Source: Symsagittifera roscoffensis
Taxonomy: Eukaryota > Xenacoelomorpha > Acoela > Convolutidae
Reading direction: 5' to 3'
NCBI RefSeq assembly: GCF_963678635.1
Contig: NC_087065.1
Location: 58,616,754 to 58,680,753 of the forward strand
DNA: 64,000 nucleotides
Shown: in pieces, positions 46,096 to 46,376 of the stretch
Layout: every line of letters starts with the position of its first letter
Numbering within the stretch: the stretch's first letter is position 1
Notes under the pieces: generated by a model
Told to the model about the DNA's origin: nothing
Database searches by the model: none
What the model saw: only the letters and a program-made list of their open reading frames with translations
Position numbers and translations under genes: made by a program

Positions 46096-46376
46096 TGGAA
46101 ATTTTGGACAAGAGCTGTTAACCAGAAGACATATCTGTGTTACGGTCCAAGTATTTGGGGGTTCTTTTTATGTAATTTAAGAAGTCGTTAAATGGTTAAC
46201 TGGTATTTCAGGCGGACACTGAGGCTATTTGCAGACGAATGGCGGAAGAGGTGGATGCTGTTTGTAAGAGACAGGCAGACCTCTCTCTCATTCGATGCAA
46301 AGCACAGAATGAGAGTACTAAGAACAGTTCGGGTAACAGTCCAGGAGTTCCGATATCAAATTTGGAACAGAGTTAG
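9783..46376 (+). CDS. RalBP1-like RhoGAP-domain protein, ten coding exons, about 599 residues
   Basis: Exons 9783-10003, 10071-10189, 10329-10652, 33729-33841, 34262-34404, 36783-37014, 43018-43201, 44396-44640, 45116-45169 and 46212-46376 all have GT/AG borders and join in frame to a TAG stop. The product has an acidic N-terminus, a Lys-rich stretch (about residues 74-113), a RhoGAP domain (about 118-320), then a charged C-terminal half with coiled-coil character. Order and length match RalBP1/RLIP76 (human 655 residues), which links Ral GTPases to Rac/Cdc42 and endocytosis. The RhoGAP arginine finger is replaced by Lys162 (GIYK instead of GIYR), and two further conserved GAP positions also differ, so GAP activity is doubtful. 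The third intron is 23 kb of nested transposons; another holds an antisense transporter gene. The RalBP1 assignment rests on the GAP sequence and overall architecture, and the Ral-binding part is weakly conserved. Confidence 0.8.
10071..10189 (+). CDS. RalBP1-like gene, exon 2
   Basis: Acceptor ATGTTTAG and donor GAAG|GTACGA. It encodes residues 74-113, very rich in lysine, like the basic segment that precedes the GAP domain in RalBP1. It keeps frame with exons 1 and 3. Confidence 0.78.
10329..10652 (+). CDS. RalBP1-like gene, exon 3 (first half of RhoGAP domain)
   Basis: Residues 114-221. The DGIALP start of the GAP fold, the CIDAVERNG helix and the LLKCFLFDLPDPIF motif are clear. The arginine-finger position is Lys162, and the Arg normally found in LLKxxLRxLP is Phe. 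The donor CAG|GTTGGT is followed by the 23-kb transposon-filled intron. Confidence 0.88.
11380..12570 (+). pseudogene. LINE-C, 5' segment: decayed non-LTR reverse transcriptase
   Basis: With many stops and frame changes, the plus strand still shows RT landmarks. There is a KKAxGPNDIPPG block near 11700, FINDLSG near 12130, a degenerate catalytic-loop region near 12180 and a following QDDLNAIER helix near 12230. The element is cut at 12570 by LINE-A and resumes at 33161. CR1/L2-like by the look of its C-terminus; fully dead. Confidence 0.65.
12558..12570. repeat. Target-site duplication of LINE-A, left copy
   Basis: TGCAGCATCAACT occurs here and at 33148-33160, exactly bracketing LINE-A and everything inside it. 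The 13-bp length is normal for target-primed reverse transcription. Confidence 0.85.
12571..13762 (-). mobile_element. LINE-A, 3' segment (C-terminus of ORF2 and 3' tail)
   Basis: Read on the minus strand, the element ends in a short (CAA)n tail at 12571. Upstream comes the typical Jockey/CR1-type ORF2 C-terminus: RSVLNNAAPIW near 13640, TxGCLRM near 13550, a TLSQLRSGYSTHL block near 13180, then ATEHLFNC near 13070 and LWENPREAA near 13020. There are frameshifts between 13370 and 13450 and near 13690, so it is not functional. Confidence 0.85.
13763..14643 (+). mobile_element. LINE-B, 5'-truncated LINE 3' end inserted in LINE-A
   Basis: The plus-strand fragment begins within RT (MTFHPDKSKTMLFGKTDD, then IKDIGVWVADDLSW). 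It continues through a typical LINE C-terminus (LYASQTWFPDLTSIRKLEAL; SLGIDIYDSPATFRRNIKTF) and ends in a (TTG)n tail at about 14628-14643. It interrupts LINE-A exactly within one reading frame, because LINE-A sequence resumes on both sides. It is frameshifted and truncated, hence dead on arrival. Confidence 0.8.
14644..14757 (-). mobile_element. LINE-A, middle segment between LINE-B and the Polinton
   Basis: About 114 bp of the minus-strand LINE-A RT, including TRDPKTLGVTLDNQLNF. This is the conserved KxLGVxLDxxLxF region just after the RT catalytic core. Its upstream continuation is at 30689. Confidence 0.85.
14752..14757. repeat. Polinton target-site duplication, left (CATTTG)
   Basis: The six-base CATTTG is repeated at 30689-30694, directly outside the AG...CT termini. 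Six-base duplications are the norm for Polinton/Maverick integrases. Confidence 0.88.
14758..15332 (+). repeat. Polinton left terminal inverted repeat
   Basis: It matches the reverse complement of about 30103-30688 with few mismatches, plus a length difference in the G run near the tip (11 G at left, 22 C at right). The tip carries an inverted pair TGGCGGACC / GGTCCGCCA (14798-14846) that can form a hairpin. Three related 20-mers, ATGTATTAAGATAGGGAATA and variants, start at 14810, 14850 and 14879. Confidence 0.92.
15407..15598 (-). pseudogene. C-terminal remnant of Polinton DNA polymerase B
   Basis: This frame differs from that of the main polymerase ORF. After a short repeated NEA/MK stretch it encodes about 50 residues ending in a PolB-like tail (YEQTKKGLSYFYPKRQ). 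It lies just past the apparent internal deletion of the polymerase, so it is most likely the surviving C-terminus. Assignment as the PolB end is inferred from position. Confidence 0.5.
15561..18458 (-). pseudogene. Protein-primed family B DNA polymerase (PolB), truncated before the palm core
   Basis: A 965-codon frame. It has three C2H2 zinc fingers at about residues 12-85 and a region with a DHLCLFRALA motif near residue 290, typical of Polinton PolB N-terminal extensions. Another zinc finger sits near 395-415. Exonuclease motifs follow: Exo I Asp463-Phe-Glu465 and Exo II ending at Asp617. Polymerase motif A is Asp876 (DASQLYPYS). Motif B (KxxxNSxYG) and motif C (DTDS) are missing. Near the end an 8-base homopolymer (15646-15653) appears to carry a frameshift. 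Just beyond it, short TTAATGAAGC-type repeats (15548-15604) mark what looks like an internal deletion of roughly 200-300 codons. It cannot be an active polymerase. Confidence 0.9.
18641..18870. promoter_or_regulatory. 60-bp tandem CArG + CRE array (divergent promoter of PolB and downstream plus-strand genes)
   Basis: About 3.8 units of 60 bp. Perfect CREB/ATF palindromes TGACGTCA lie at 18678, 18701, 18738, 18761, 18821 and 18858, plus one variant TGACGTTA at 18798. Perfect SRF CArG boxes CC(A/T)6GG lie at 18725-18734 (CCTTTTATGG) and 18845-18854 (CCTATTATGG), with one-mismatch versions near 18665 and 18785. Each unit also carries a CCTACGCAATTTT-like block. The site sits between PolB (starting 18458, minus) and the gene at 18967 (plus). 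Pairing CArG with CRE is the arrangement known from c-fos-type immediate-early promoters; function here is inferred. Confidence 0.8.
18967..19284 (+). CDS. Polinton accessory protein of unknown function, 105 residues
   Basis: An ATG-initiated frame about 100 bp downstream of the CArG/CRE array, ending in TAA. The protein is charged, helical and rich in Leu/Phe/Lys, with no motif I recognise. Its placement as the first gene after the promoter suggests an early accessory function. Confidence 0.55.
   Translation: MSIKKHLNFLELLYRKKENIPFDFLIDEIDVDSYFFHNFLDVYVVQNRVLRLSKGLFRETYSIKEFTFDSHIAYQSYKLTAELHLTRKEILFILENLKLIKKIVR
19397..19555 (+). CDS. Small unknown Polinton protein, 52 residues
   Basis: ATG at 19397, TGA at 19553-19555. 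It is helical and amphipathic (KIKELEYLLKNQQFLIDYIQ). The stop overlaps the start of the next small gene as TGATG, an arrangement more usual in viruses than in host genes. Confidence 0.4.
   Translation: MIRFGIRFPEICFEKFINFELSSQIYIKIKELEYLLKNQQFLIDYIQKIQLT
19555..19713 (+). CDS. Small hydrophobic membrane protein, 52 residues
   Basis: ATG at 19555 overlaps the preceding stop (TGATG). It is almost entirely hydrophobic: one long segment at residues 8-25 (LLLLIFLLLLLISAIFLIF) and a second at about 31-45, with a charged start (MRRLAE) and an acidic end (LEDLIP). It looks like a two-span hairpin membrane protein. Such proteins can be viroporin- or holin-like, but no homology is claimed. Confidence 0.5.
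   Translation: MRRLAEMLLLLIFLLLLLISAIFLIFTANNFWSYIFAIAFVYIFTYLEDLIP
19725..19905 (+). promoter_or_regulatory. CCAAT-box and CArG cluster upstream of the acidic-protein gene
   Basis: About five ATTGG (inverted CCAAT) elements occur at roughly 30-40 bp spacing (near 19728, 19767, 19798, 19849 and 19889). There are two perfect CArG boxes, CCATAAAAGG at 19825-19834 and CCAAATAAGG at 19866-19875. The gene at 20084 starts about 200 bp downstream. Confidence 0.6.
20084..20584 (+). CDS. Acidic Polinton accessory protein, about 166 residues, unknown
   Basis: The first ATG is at 20084, with an upstream TTG in the same frame ignored. The N-terminal 60 residues look folded. The rest is acidic and Pro-rich, with an FDDFLFPWEE patch like acidic/aromatic activation domains, an ITIEEDEG stretch like a SUMO-interacting motif, and RTPVSEPPRQPP. 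A transcription-regulatory or host-interaction role is a guess. It lies downstream of a CCAAT/CArG cluster. Confidence 0.5.
   Translation: MIFSVQNNNLIFSVEFLADLVQIQVRETVCGVFLARMDIPIQVWHMVEVMRRDFNEHHITQVPPTENQLGEMQMMEEVAEHVGMNYPEIPDSRYVAQPFDDFLFPWEEGSVDNPITIEEDEGFSEPRTPVSEPPRQPPVMKARPALRSIENLENFENSAARQLFDL
20585..21433. other. AT-rich intergenic region of the Polinton with TTTTTGCA repeats
   Basis: Non-coding. Many TTTTTGCA / TGCAAAAA words occur. There are about two and a half copies of a 63-bp tandem unit at about 21180-21380 (TGCATCTTGTAAAAAAG at 21241 and 21304). A single internal copy of the terminal-repeat 20-mer ATGTATTAAGATAGGGAATA lies at 21015-21034. Confidence 0.75.
21434..22030 (-). 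CDS. Unknown Polinton protein, 198 residues, Cys/His-containing
   Basis: ATG at 22030 on the minus strand, stop at 21434. The N-terminal half has a Cys/His cluster (CVSNHSSFCPVENCKFH), a possible metal site. The C-terminal half is strongly basic (KKRLLRKKFKRH), suggesting nucleic-acid contact. It is divergently transcribed from the gene at 22270 across the CArG-palindrome promoter. I do not recognise the family. Confidence 0.55.
   Translation of the reverse strand: MASAMCQAYPTFYSDYNAKSLFISVSENFYEKFIVTQDYCVSNHSSFCPVENCKFHLVLIGSSLDQILQRLDKYHFTYQIVDCIHTLYKHRFYFNIISSRGEVFNQLNRAVKHNLKCRIPEKLPSVAKKRLLRKKFKRHYLSSAQKIASTQTLGSAFLERIRKVQNSKYETDLLKIVDCFIDGFGTVNSERINFSINN
22085..22165. promoter_or_regulatory. 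Divergent promoter with three CArG boxes, two forming a perfect palindrome
   Basis: CCATATTTGG (22106-22115), CCATATAAGG (22136-22145) and CCTTATATGG (22155-22164) all fit CC(A/T)6GG. The last two form a 12-bp perfect stem with a short A/T loop. A CACCTACGCAATGTCC block precedes the first box, with the same word and the same spacing to the CArG as in the array at 18641-18870. It lies between the genes at 22030 (minus) and 22270 (plus). Confidence 0.75.
22270..22746 (+). CDS. Polinton accessory protein, 158 residues, possibly PC4-like ssDNA-binding
   Basis: First ATG at 22270, stop TAA at 22744-22746. It has two beta-rich blocks (GKIYFEPCFQLLKK; KRRVCVTIKKYSV then PYIQIRLFT), each followed by a helix. 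This recalls the curved sheet plus helix of PC4/p15 coactivators and ssDNA-binding whirly folds. It is rich in Lys/Arg. Homology is not proven; alternatively a novel small DNA-binding protein. Confidence 0.45.
   Translation: MYSRKDILPNYIEFAKNQKRIGRFSWSQKPYNGKIYFEPCFQLLKKNESGQFEKTQQVYLGEKERERISAIRNTVIHDAENLGLVPVLEPYSDKDSTMEQELANCHAVYDVATYKKRRVCVTIKKYSVNKPPYIQIRLFTAKENEVLKQVAYVNYTLN
22899..23327 (+). CDS. PC4/p15-like protein, 142 residues
   Basis: ATG at 22899. Residues 65-120 (RRKIFLSYRSDIKKIDIIEY, a basic turn, then EKKEYDSLVDFIPSVLSYVE) follow the PC4 pattern: strand, strand ending in REY-like IEY, a basic loop, then an xxQWxxLxxxI helix. PC4 proteins bind ssDNA and act in transcription and replication. 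The next gene starts 23 bp before this one stops. Confidence 0.5.
   Translation: MSWNIGFSRNLVLKLQNKLGIFHIVLQEKSQKLSLTVLESQNLPKLQDLDTESQISQFEWTLHNGRRKIFLSYRSDIKKIDIIEYRRKGNTWKNNQNFQLEKKEYDSLVDFIPSVLSYVETFKKTCIIIDECTVENERSEIE
23305..23709 (+). CDS. Unknown Polinton protein, 134 residues
   Basis: ATG at 23305 overlaps the preceding gene's end in another frame. It contains FGGLIGYGNSCMDYFF, LHDAAGSV and GPGYCYVLPRF / GHVTGLIFCLYVK blocks with several Cys and a hydrophobic C-terminus. I do not recognise the family. HDAAG resembles the HDxA core of phospholipase A2-like proteins only superficially. Confidence 0.5.
   Translation: MNVQKLNEVLRNFDLIKHDFSSNTKRKNYFLCTCIVLDPNINLKEMDQKFPFGGLIGYGNSCMDYFFANSKIFRLHAILHDAAGSVNSTTYKGPGYCYVLPRFPSSCFLGHVTGLIFCLYVKIFASSVYALFDC
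23749..24219 (+). CDS. DEDD-type 3'-5' exonuclease-like protein, 156 residues
   Basis: ATG at 23749. It opens with VVLDIECIENKIVKELGVY, the Exo I DxE strand of DEDD exonucleases. It continues with HLHGI, a FFAKGYEKCKIL segment, an NLDDYACPK block that could supply an Exo III-like Asp, and an HCAERKA region. At 156 codons it is short for the fold but complete in outline. It would be separate from the PolB proofreading domain. The stop TAA lies just inside a good splice donor (GTAAGT at 24216), so a spliced product could read on into the next gene. Confidence 0.55.
   Translation: MSLVVLDIECIENKIVKELGVYQNGQTVGYSFLPPKKFKATSQSAWCTKHLHGINWNSGHEKYTELKKISKKLKAPETEFFAKGYEKCKILSEILETKVTNLDDYACPKVQNLIFKDEEYDWRCSNYPFRHANTLHCAERKAFAYGTWTRCFFNKL
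24300..24563 (+). CDS. Two-span membrane protein of Polintons, 87 residues
   Basis: ATG at 24300. A polar 30-residue N-terminus is followed by FFGRTCNRS and two hydrophobic spans (about residues 38-60 and 68-82) separated by STTCEETT, ending GYILPSPKL. I recall this arrangement from other invertebrate Polinton-like elements, where it is a small conserved protein of unknown role. It ends 4 bp after the start of the ATPase frame. Confidence 0.6.
   Translation: MGDECDKQLNLGNFVFDEENHERKSWKFFGRTCNRSLLVFMCQFFVIVLILACAIVRIMLSTTCEETTVWVAILSSTVGYILPSPKL
24560..25356 (+). pseudogene. FtsK/HerA-like genome-packaging ATPase, disrupted
   Basis: The first part (24560-24706) holds Walker A, GPSGSGKS (24608-24631), then stops at TAA. 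The rest (about 24700-25356) is in another frame and holds Walker B (YLLIFDDS), the AGRHRGL and HNLFHQSKLGRD blocks and a C-terminal tail. Compared with other Polinton ATPases, roughly 25-40 codons between the two parts are missing, so this is a deletion plus frameshift, not one point error. In intact elements this ATPase drives DNA into the capsid. Confidence 0.8.
25220..25438 (+). CDS. Small basic Polinton protein, about 70 residues
   Basis: The frame ending at 25438 reads FIQFLNECLVNLLRGEL, then RRTSLHKRRTILSSPKGLQL and ITPFVIKRL. It overlaps the ATPase end. The FLNEC..NLL...KGLQL pattern is one I associate with a small ORF placed between ATPase and integrase in other Polintons. There is no ATG at the expected N-terminus in this frame, so the start may be damaged. 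Confidence 0.4.
   Translation, partial: KNFIQFLNECLVNLLRGELQDLRKVDVVKYRREISELTRRRTSLHKRRTILSSPKGLQLISVITPFVIKRLT
25440..25850 (+). CDS. Unknown conserved Polinton protein upstream of integrase, 136 residues
   Basis: ATG at 25440. A Lys/Glu-rich linker is followed by a region (NSPRIRLSQSENIILDNRDT, DFVCALKRKN, DIYFTILEATQILP) and a conserved-looking RGTWIPFKI end. It overlaps the integrase start by about 45 bp in another frame. Function is unknown; position suggests a virion-related protein. Confidence 0.55.
   Translation: MDQFVLIPYSIYQSQSTLPKKPKLEQKQEKEEIVPKNFDSIYSAVNAKLKTSNNKHLIDLILNSPRIRLSQSENIILDNRDTKESIVDFVCALKRKNTDFPDIYFTILEATQILPKLVANKNAKAKDRGTWIPFKI
25804..26718 (+). CDS. Retrovirus-like DDE integrase of the Polinton, C-terminal tail frameshifted
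   Basis: First ATG at 25804; an upstream TTG in frame is not used. 304 residues. The catalytic core has Asp85 (WCMDLAFVD), Asp146 (WVDKGTEYGG) and Glu179 (AERAIQ), a D-D(32)E spacing. Its typical strands include YLLVAVDVFSRFV. The C-terminus has an SH3/chromo-like region (FEVGDRVRISK; PTYIIKDLE). After a run of six A (26687-26692) the frame appears to shift, and the usual tail is found in another frame up to about 26745. It catalyses insertion at 6-bp staggered targets, matching the CATTTG duplication here. The core looks intact. Confidence 0.88.
   Translation: MPKRKTEELGSLSKSEKVSLNRLYSRDRAAYGSVRNLSKASGLSKKKVEQFLQTKTSYTKFGPPIRPFRRLQAFSKYINEIWCMDLAFVDKLARQNKGVKYLLVAVDVFSRFVRVQTMKTKYAKDTLQAFKKMISRKNTPEKLWVDKGTEYGGIFKKFCKEKSIEVYSTMSETKAAFAERAIQSLKHIIYRYIEDHGEKFINKLPQFVSTMNCRINRSVGKSPRDVKNTDFLSILYNKPLTRYKKLKFEVGDRVRISKNDIPFRKGYKPQFTDGIFEISAVSIKNPPTYIIKDLEKRGNSWKIL
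26789..27616 (+). CDS. Minor capsid (penton-like) protein of the Polinton
   Basis: ATG at 26789, 275 residues with no lesion. The opening LVSNASFNCYPNNSLSSFTN and EWEVAISEISYPS blocks are characteristic of the Polinton minor capsid / penton-base-like single jelly-roll protein. It lies between integrase and the basic virion protein, upstream of the major capsid gene, as in other Polintons. It would form the five-fold vertices. Confidence 0.75.
   Translation: MDSFTIELVSNASFNCYPNNSLSSFTNFLPEQIHLKGEWEVAISEISYPSLYQNVTEGKFTFVDGRESSEEKRKIVPMNIEPGLYPSIVDIVVAMNNKIRERLGAQVFEYNGIYVSVDKITQKVAVHLPESQSVFIIQSADLSHFFGCDLEQNQTGVIMKGKGPHYPQYSYDIIRIHSLMIYSDIIEYNIVGDTKTPLLRCIPFISKVKSGDIISTGQYMNYQSFTNLQFKKLLKNSFHSIKIELRDSTGEKIPFVSVGITRVVLLLRKISNNHF
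27634..28008 (+). CDS. Small basic virion-associated Polinton protein, 124 residues
   Basis: ATG at 27634. The N-terminal RGHARQRGRGFG is followed by an amphipathic Ala/Ile-rich helix region (PFIKKYIVPAAKRIGADLF) and a very basic Lys/Arg/Ser tail. The pattern is like adenoviral core/cement proteins that combine an amphipathic helix with DNA-binding tails. Its stop overlaps the next start as ATGA (28005-28008). Function is inferred from composition and location. Confidence 0.6.
   Translation: MVAQKSADFPIFRGHARQRGRGFGALAQTLGRTAIPFIKKYIVPAAKRIGADLFEIAAPEIGEVVSGRKKLKTFAKDVGTKTVRKQLGGGKKKSKRKTARTRSSSRKGRSKNSRSRKDIFDNIK
28005..29324 (+). pseudogene. Double jelly-roll major capsid protein, interrupted by an in-frame TGA
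   Basis: ATG at 28005. The frame continues to a TAG at 29322-29324 (439 codons plus stop) except for a TGA at 28992-28994. Features typical of Polinton major capsid proteins are present on both sides: LYLDMRDTHLSLKLQL, LHSLFSNCEVYFNN and YPHKAQISNEF before the stop; IIRGGRAII, MKAMQFNEDFPALP and ERLSNVQID after it. The rest is unbroken, so this is a single nonsense change (or a readthrough site, less likely). The protein would build the icosahedral shell. Confidence 0.88.
29317..29577 (+). CDS. Single-span membrane protein with Cys-rich end
   Basis: ATG at 29317, or 29281 in the same frame. Both overlap the end of the capsid gene. One hydrophobic span (NIVAFLGLFIVIISVLYILF) is followed by about 45 residues with seven Cys (CC, C, C, CxxxxxC, C), suggesting a disulfide-bonded domain. 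The frame ends at a TAA inside GTAAGT. If the 68-bp segment 29574-29641 is spliced, the same frame gains about ten residues with two more Cys. Confidence 0.55.
   Translation: MFSFFEFSGSYKNIVAFLGLFIVIISVLYILFFFRPKSPEIAANECCLIENPRHFFNLDCESVFNKFCPVHKFCVWDFVDSVPKCE
29642..30066 (+). CDS. Adenain-like cysteine protease of the Polinton
   Basis: The catalytic layout of adenovirus-type proteases is clear: GEHW (His), FADSLG (acidic residue) and NLCGFYAIY (Cys). The first ATG is at 29728 (112 residues). Homology-like sequence (KIDNFSLLQIIERIPELRF) extends in frame back to 29642 without an ATG, directly after a splice-acceptor-like TTTGTTTTAG. The true N-terminus is therefore either supplied by splicing or lost. 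It matures virion proteins in Polinton/adenovirus-like systems. Confidence 0.75.
30103..30688 (-). repeat. Polinton right terminal inverted repeat
   Basis: Reverse complement of the left repeat, ending CTACTACT before the CATTTG duplication. It carries the same subterminal 20-mers and hairpin pair. The inner border is approximate, as identity fades near the AGTTTACTATACGATGCAG stretch. Confidence 0.92.
30689..30694. repeat. Polinton target-site duplication, right (CATTTG)
   Basis: Second copy of the six-base duplication, immediately after the CTACTACT terminus. Confidence 0.88.
30689..33147 (-). mobile_element. LINE-A, 5' segment (5' region, PHD-like finger, endonuclease, RT)
   Basis: Read on the minus strand from 33147. 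First comes a Lys/Glu-rich N-terminal frame (about 33080-32930). A Cys/His PHD-like finger follows (CHLGGWIHLKC ... FYCGNC, 32764-32670). Next is an apurinic-type endonuclease (LILGDVNAHNSLW near 32370; DASDFVALNEHTPTR near 32280), then RT (KALGPNNIALIHL, NYRPIAL near 31310). The RT catalytic YADD sits near 30850, followed by LSLSKDKSTTSIF, cut by the Polinton. Several stops make it inactive. The PHD + endonuclease + RT layout fits Jockey/CR1-superfamily LINEs. Confidence 0.85.
33148..33160. repeat. Target-site duplication of LINE-A, right copy
   Basis: TGCAGCATCAACT, identical to 12558-12570. LINE-C coding traces continue directly after it. Confidence 0.85.
33161..33450 (+). pseudogene. LINE-C, 3' segment
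   Basis: The plus strand encodes a CR1/L2-like ORF2 end: LLNIFPLPIFFQLIDILLVS, then LPDQQKRDKRTSEVFKLSK. It continues the fragment broken off at 12570. Confidence 0.65.
33729..33841 (+). CDS. RalBP1-like gene, exon 4 (RhoGAP domain continued)
   Basis: Acceptor CATTTTTAG and donor AGG|GTAGGT. Residues 222-259 include a helix aligning with the RalBP1 segment around LLKELPECNYLLISWL (here FLNKQPNESRTLFLWIISHF). The phase fits exon 3 exactly across the 23-kb intron. Confidence 0.85.
34262..34404 (+). CDS. RalBP1-like gene, exon 5 (end of RhoGAP domain)
   Basis: Acceptor TTTTGTGCAG and donor AT|GTGAGT, phase 0 to 2. Residues 260-307 correspond to the NLAIVFGPTL helix of RhoGAPs. Here SDIVQLLSYSL replaces it, so the conserved Asn is absent. 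Confidence 0.75.
34405..36782. other. Intron of the RalBP1-like gene with repeat debris
   Basis: No gene is recognised. At about 35248-35290 there is a tRNA-like B-box stretch (GGGGTCGAATCCC) with flanking G-rich sequence resembling that at 44065-44115, probably an old tRNA-derived SINE. The rest is AT-rich without clear structure. Confidence 0.45.
36783..37014 (+). CDS. RalBP1-like gene, exon 6
   Basis: Acceptor TTTGTTTAG and a weak donor AAG|GTTGTT. Residues 307-384 hold a Ser/Pro/Gly-rich linker, then a helix (LRKDLRLYEDLLGNLHTKM) resembling the post-GAP helix of RalBP1. The last 76 bp of this exon, with the start of the next intron, seeds the 126-bp tandem array downstream. Confidence 0.72.
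36939..37945 (+). repeat. Tandem 126-bp array derived from the end of exon 6 and following intron
   Basis: Copies start at 36939, 37065, 37191, 37317 and 37443 (exactly 126 bp apart), followed by about three diverged, partly truncated copies to about 37945. Each repeats the coding 3' end of exon 6, its GTTGTT donor (ATTGTT in one copy) and about 50 bp of intron ending TATGCTTCATTTT. The inner copies encode a slightly changed helix (LRKDLGFYEDLLGDLDTRM). They lack a clear polypyrimidine acceptor, so use as alternative exons is possible but unproven. Confidence 0.88.
37955..38190 (+). repeat. Diverged direct repeat, copy 1
   Basis: It shares ordered blocks (AAGAGTCGATGA, GCGGTTTG, ACTCCA(C/T)TATCGAACAG) with 39660-39890. 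The last block also occurs near 36345. Not coding. Confidence 0.55.
38200..38421 (+). repeat. Long inverted repeat, left arm
   Basis: 222 bp, near-identical to the reverse complement of 40437-40661. Both carry an AGCGCTACACTGCGCTGCC stretch and a conserved 60-codon open frame (no stops). That frame is probably a by-product of sequence identity, not a gene. Target duplications were not found. Confidence 0.9.
39660..39890 (+). repeat. Diverged direct repeat, copy 2
   Basis: Partner of 37955-38190, in the same orientation. Together with the inverted pair it brackets about 2.5 kb of non-coding intron. Confidence 0.55.
40437..40661 (-). repeat. Long inverted repeat, right arm
   Basis: 225 bp, the inverted partner of 38200-38421, with a few substitutions and a short insertion. 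The 2-kb spacer has no coding content. Either two opposite insertions of one MITE or the arms of a foldback element. Confidence 0.9.
41080..42525 (-). CDS. Major facilitator superfamily transporter, 481 residues, intronless
   Basis: One uninterrupted ATG-to-stop frame. About twelve hydrophobic spans fall in two halves, separated by a charged loop near residues 210-235 (CFKSSVEIEKN). MFS-like features include a short loop LLPERRKFHF after span 2 and the PGKTGLICALSGCTATLGYVSGY span-5 pattern. It presumably moves a small solute across a membrane; the substrate is unknown. It lies antisense within the intron 37015-43017 of the RalBP1-like gene. The absence of introns beside highly split neighbours suggests a retrocopy or an intron-free family member. 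It looks intact. Confidence 0.85.
   Translation of the reverse strand: MDKSEISITKMTVSGATLLYERHKCSVFLFCIFIFMTETFYNSFYKISIPQLANVEISGATFGKINMSLSCLNVVIALLLFLALLPERRKFHFCLSIVLLGISSASFGILLKMNLYPKALVAVIMIVRTIALCGVSLLWTSAIPLLVSMFPGKTGLICALSGCTATLGYVSGYQFVKIMDESDEKDELSYITMSFTYLGFILCFILMPLSLFILRQKTCFKSSVEIEKNSLSKVVAFATHSGVACLALSTIFISVSRIQFHEYVATKLQYLDIAELSRTSREIFWFLQIVQIIASILSGILSDRGYASIIFSTGSSLAILGYFIMAIPAQIIRLDNIYFVCLLAAVVTFGVSISYTPIFLIVYQVALKQDLADVEMAKEYSIVTILFTANFGALIGKQLIYDFILPMFGFRGTCALLASLLFLATYLSTQYLAKIGLMRNVNKYEEGLTIAIKGLEAEKNLAIMNHLLIQTSGYESIESCT
43018..43201 (+). CDS. RalBP1-like gene, exon 7
   Basis: Acceptor TTATTTAAG and donor ATTG|GTGACC, phase 0 to 1. Residues 385-446 are Ser/Thr/Lys-rich and look disordered. 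The frame connects exons 6 and 8. Confidence 0.65.
43202..44395. other. Intron of the RalBP1-like gene
   Basis: AT-rich, no gene. A tRNA-like stretch at about 44065-44115 (GGAGTCGAAGCCCTGG) resembles the one near 35270 and is probably SINE debris. Confidence 0.4.
44396..44640 (+). CDS. RalBP1-like gene, exon 8 (coiled-coil-like)
   Basis: Acceptor TGGATGTAG and donor ATG|GTAAAC, phase 1 to 0. Residues 446-527 include WNEFLRKSELEMKEQL and a long charged helix, in the place of the C-terminal coiled coil (Ral/partner-binding region) of RalBP1. Confidence 0.72.
45116..45169 (+). CDS. RalBP1-like gene, exon 9
   Basis: A 54-bp symmetric exon (phase 0/0), acceptor CTGTTTCCAG and donor CAG|GTGAGG. 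It encodes 18 residues, mostly helical and charged, and could be skipped without changing frame. Confidence 0.68.
46049..46091 (+). repeat. (CT)n microsatellite
   Basis: An uninterrupted CT dinucleotide run of about 42 bp in the last intron of the RalBP1-like gene. Confidence 0.95.
46212..46376 (+). CDS. RalBP1-like gene, terminal exon 10
   Basis: Acceptor TGGTATTTCAG, 54 codons and a TAG stop at 46374-46376. It starts with a charged helix (ADTEAICRRMAEEVDAVCKR) and ends in a Ser/Asn-rich tail. Confidence 0.7.
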   Translation, partial: ADTEAICRRMAEEVDAVCKRQADLSLIRCKAQNESTKNSSGNSPGVPISNLEQS

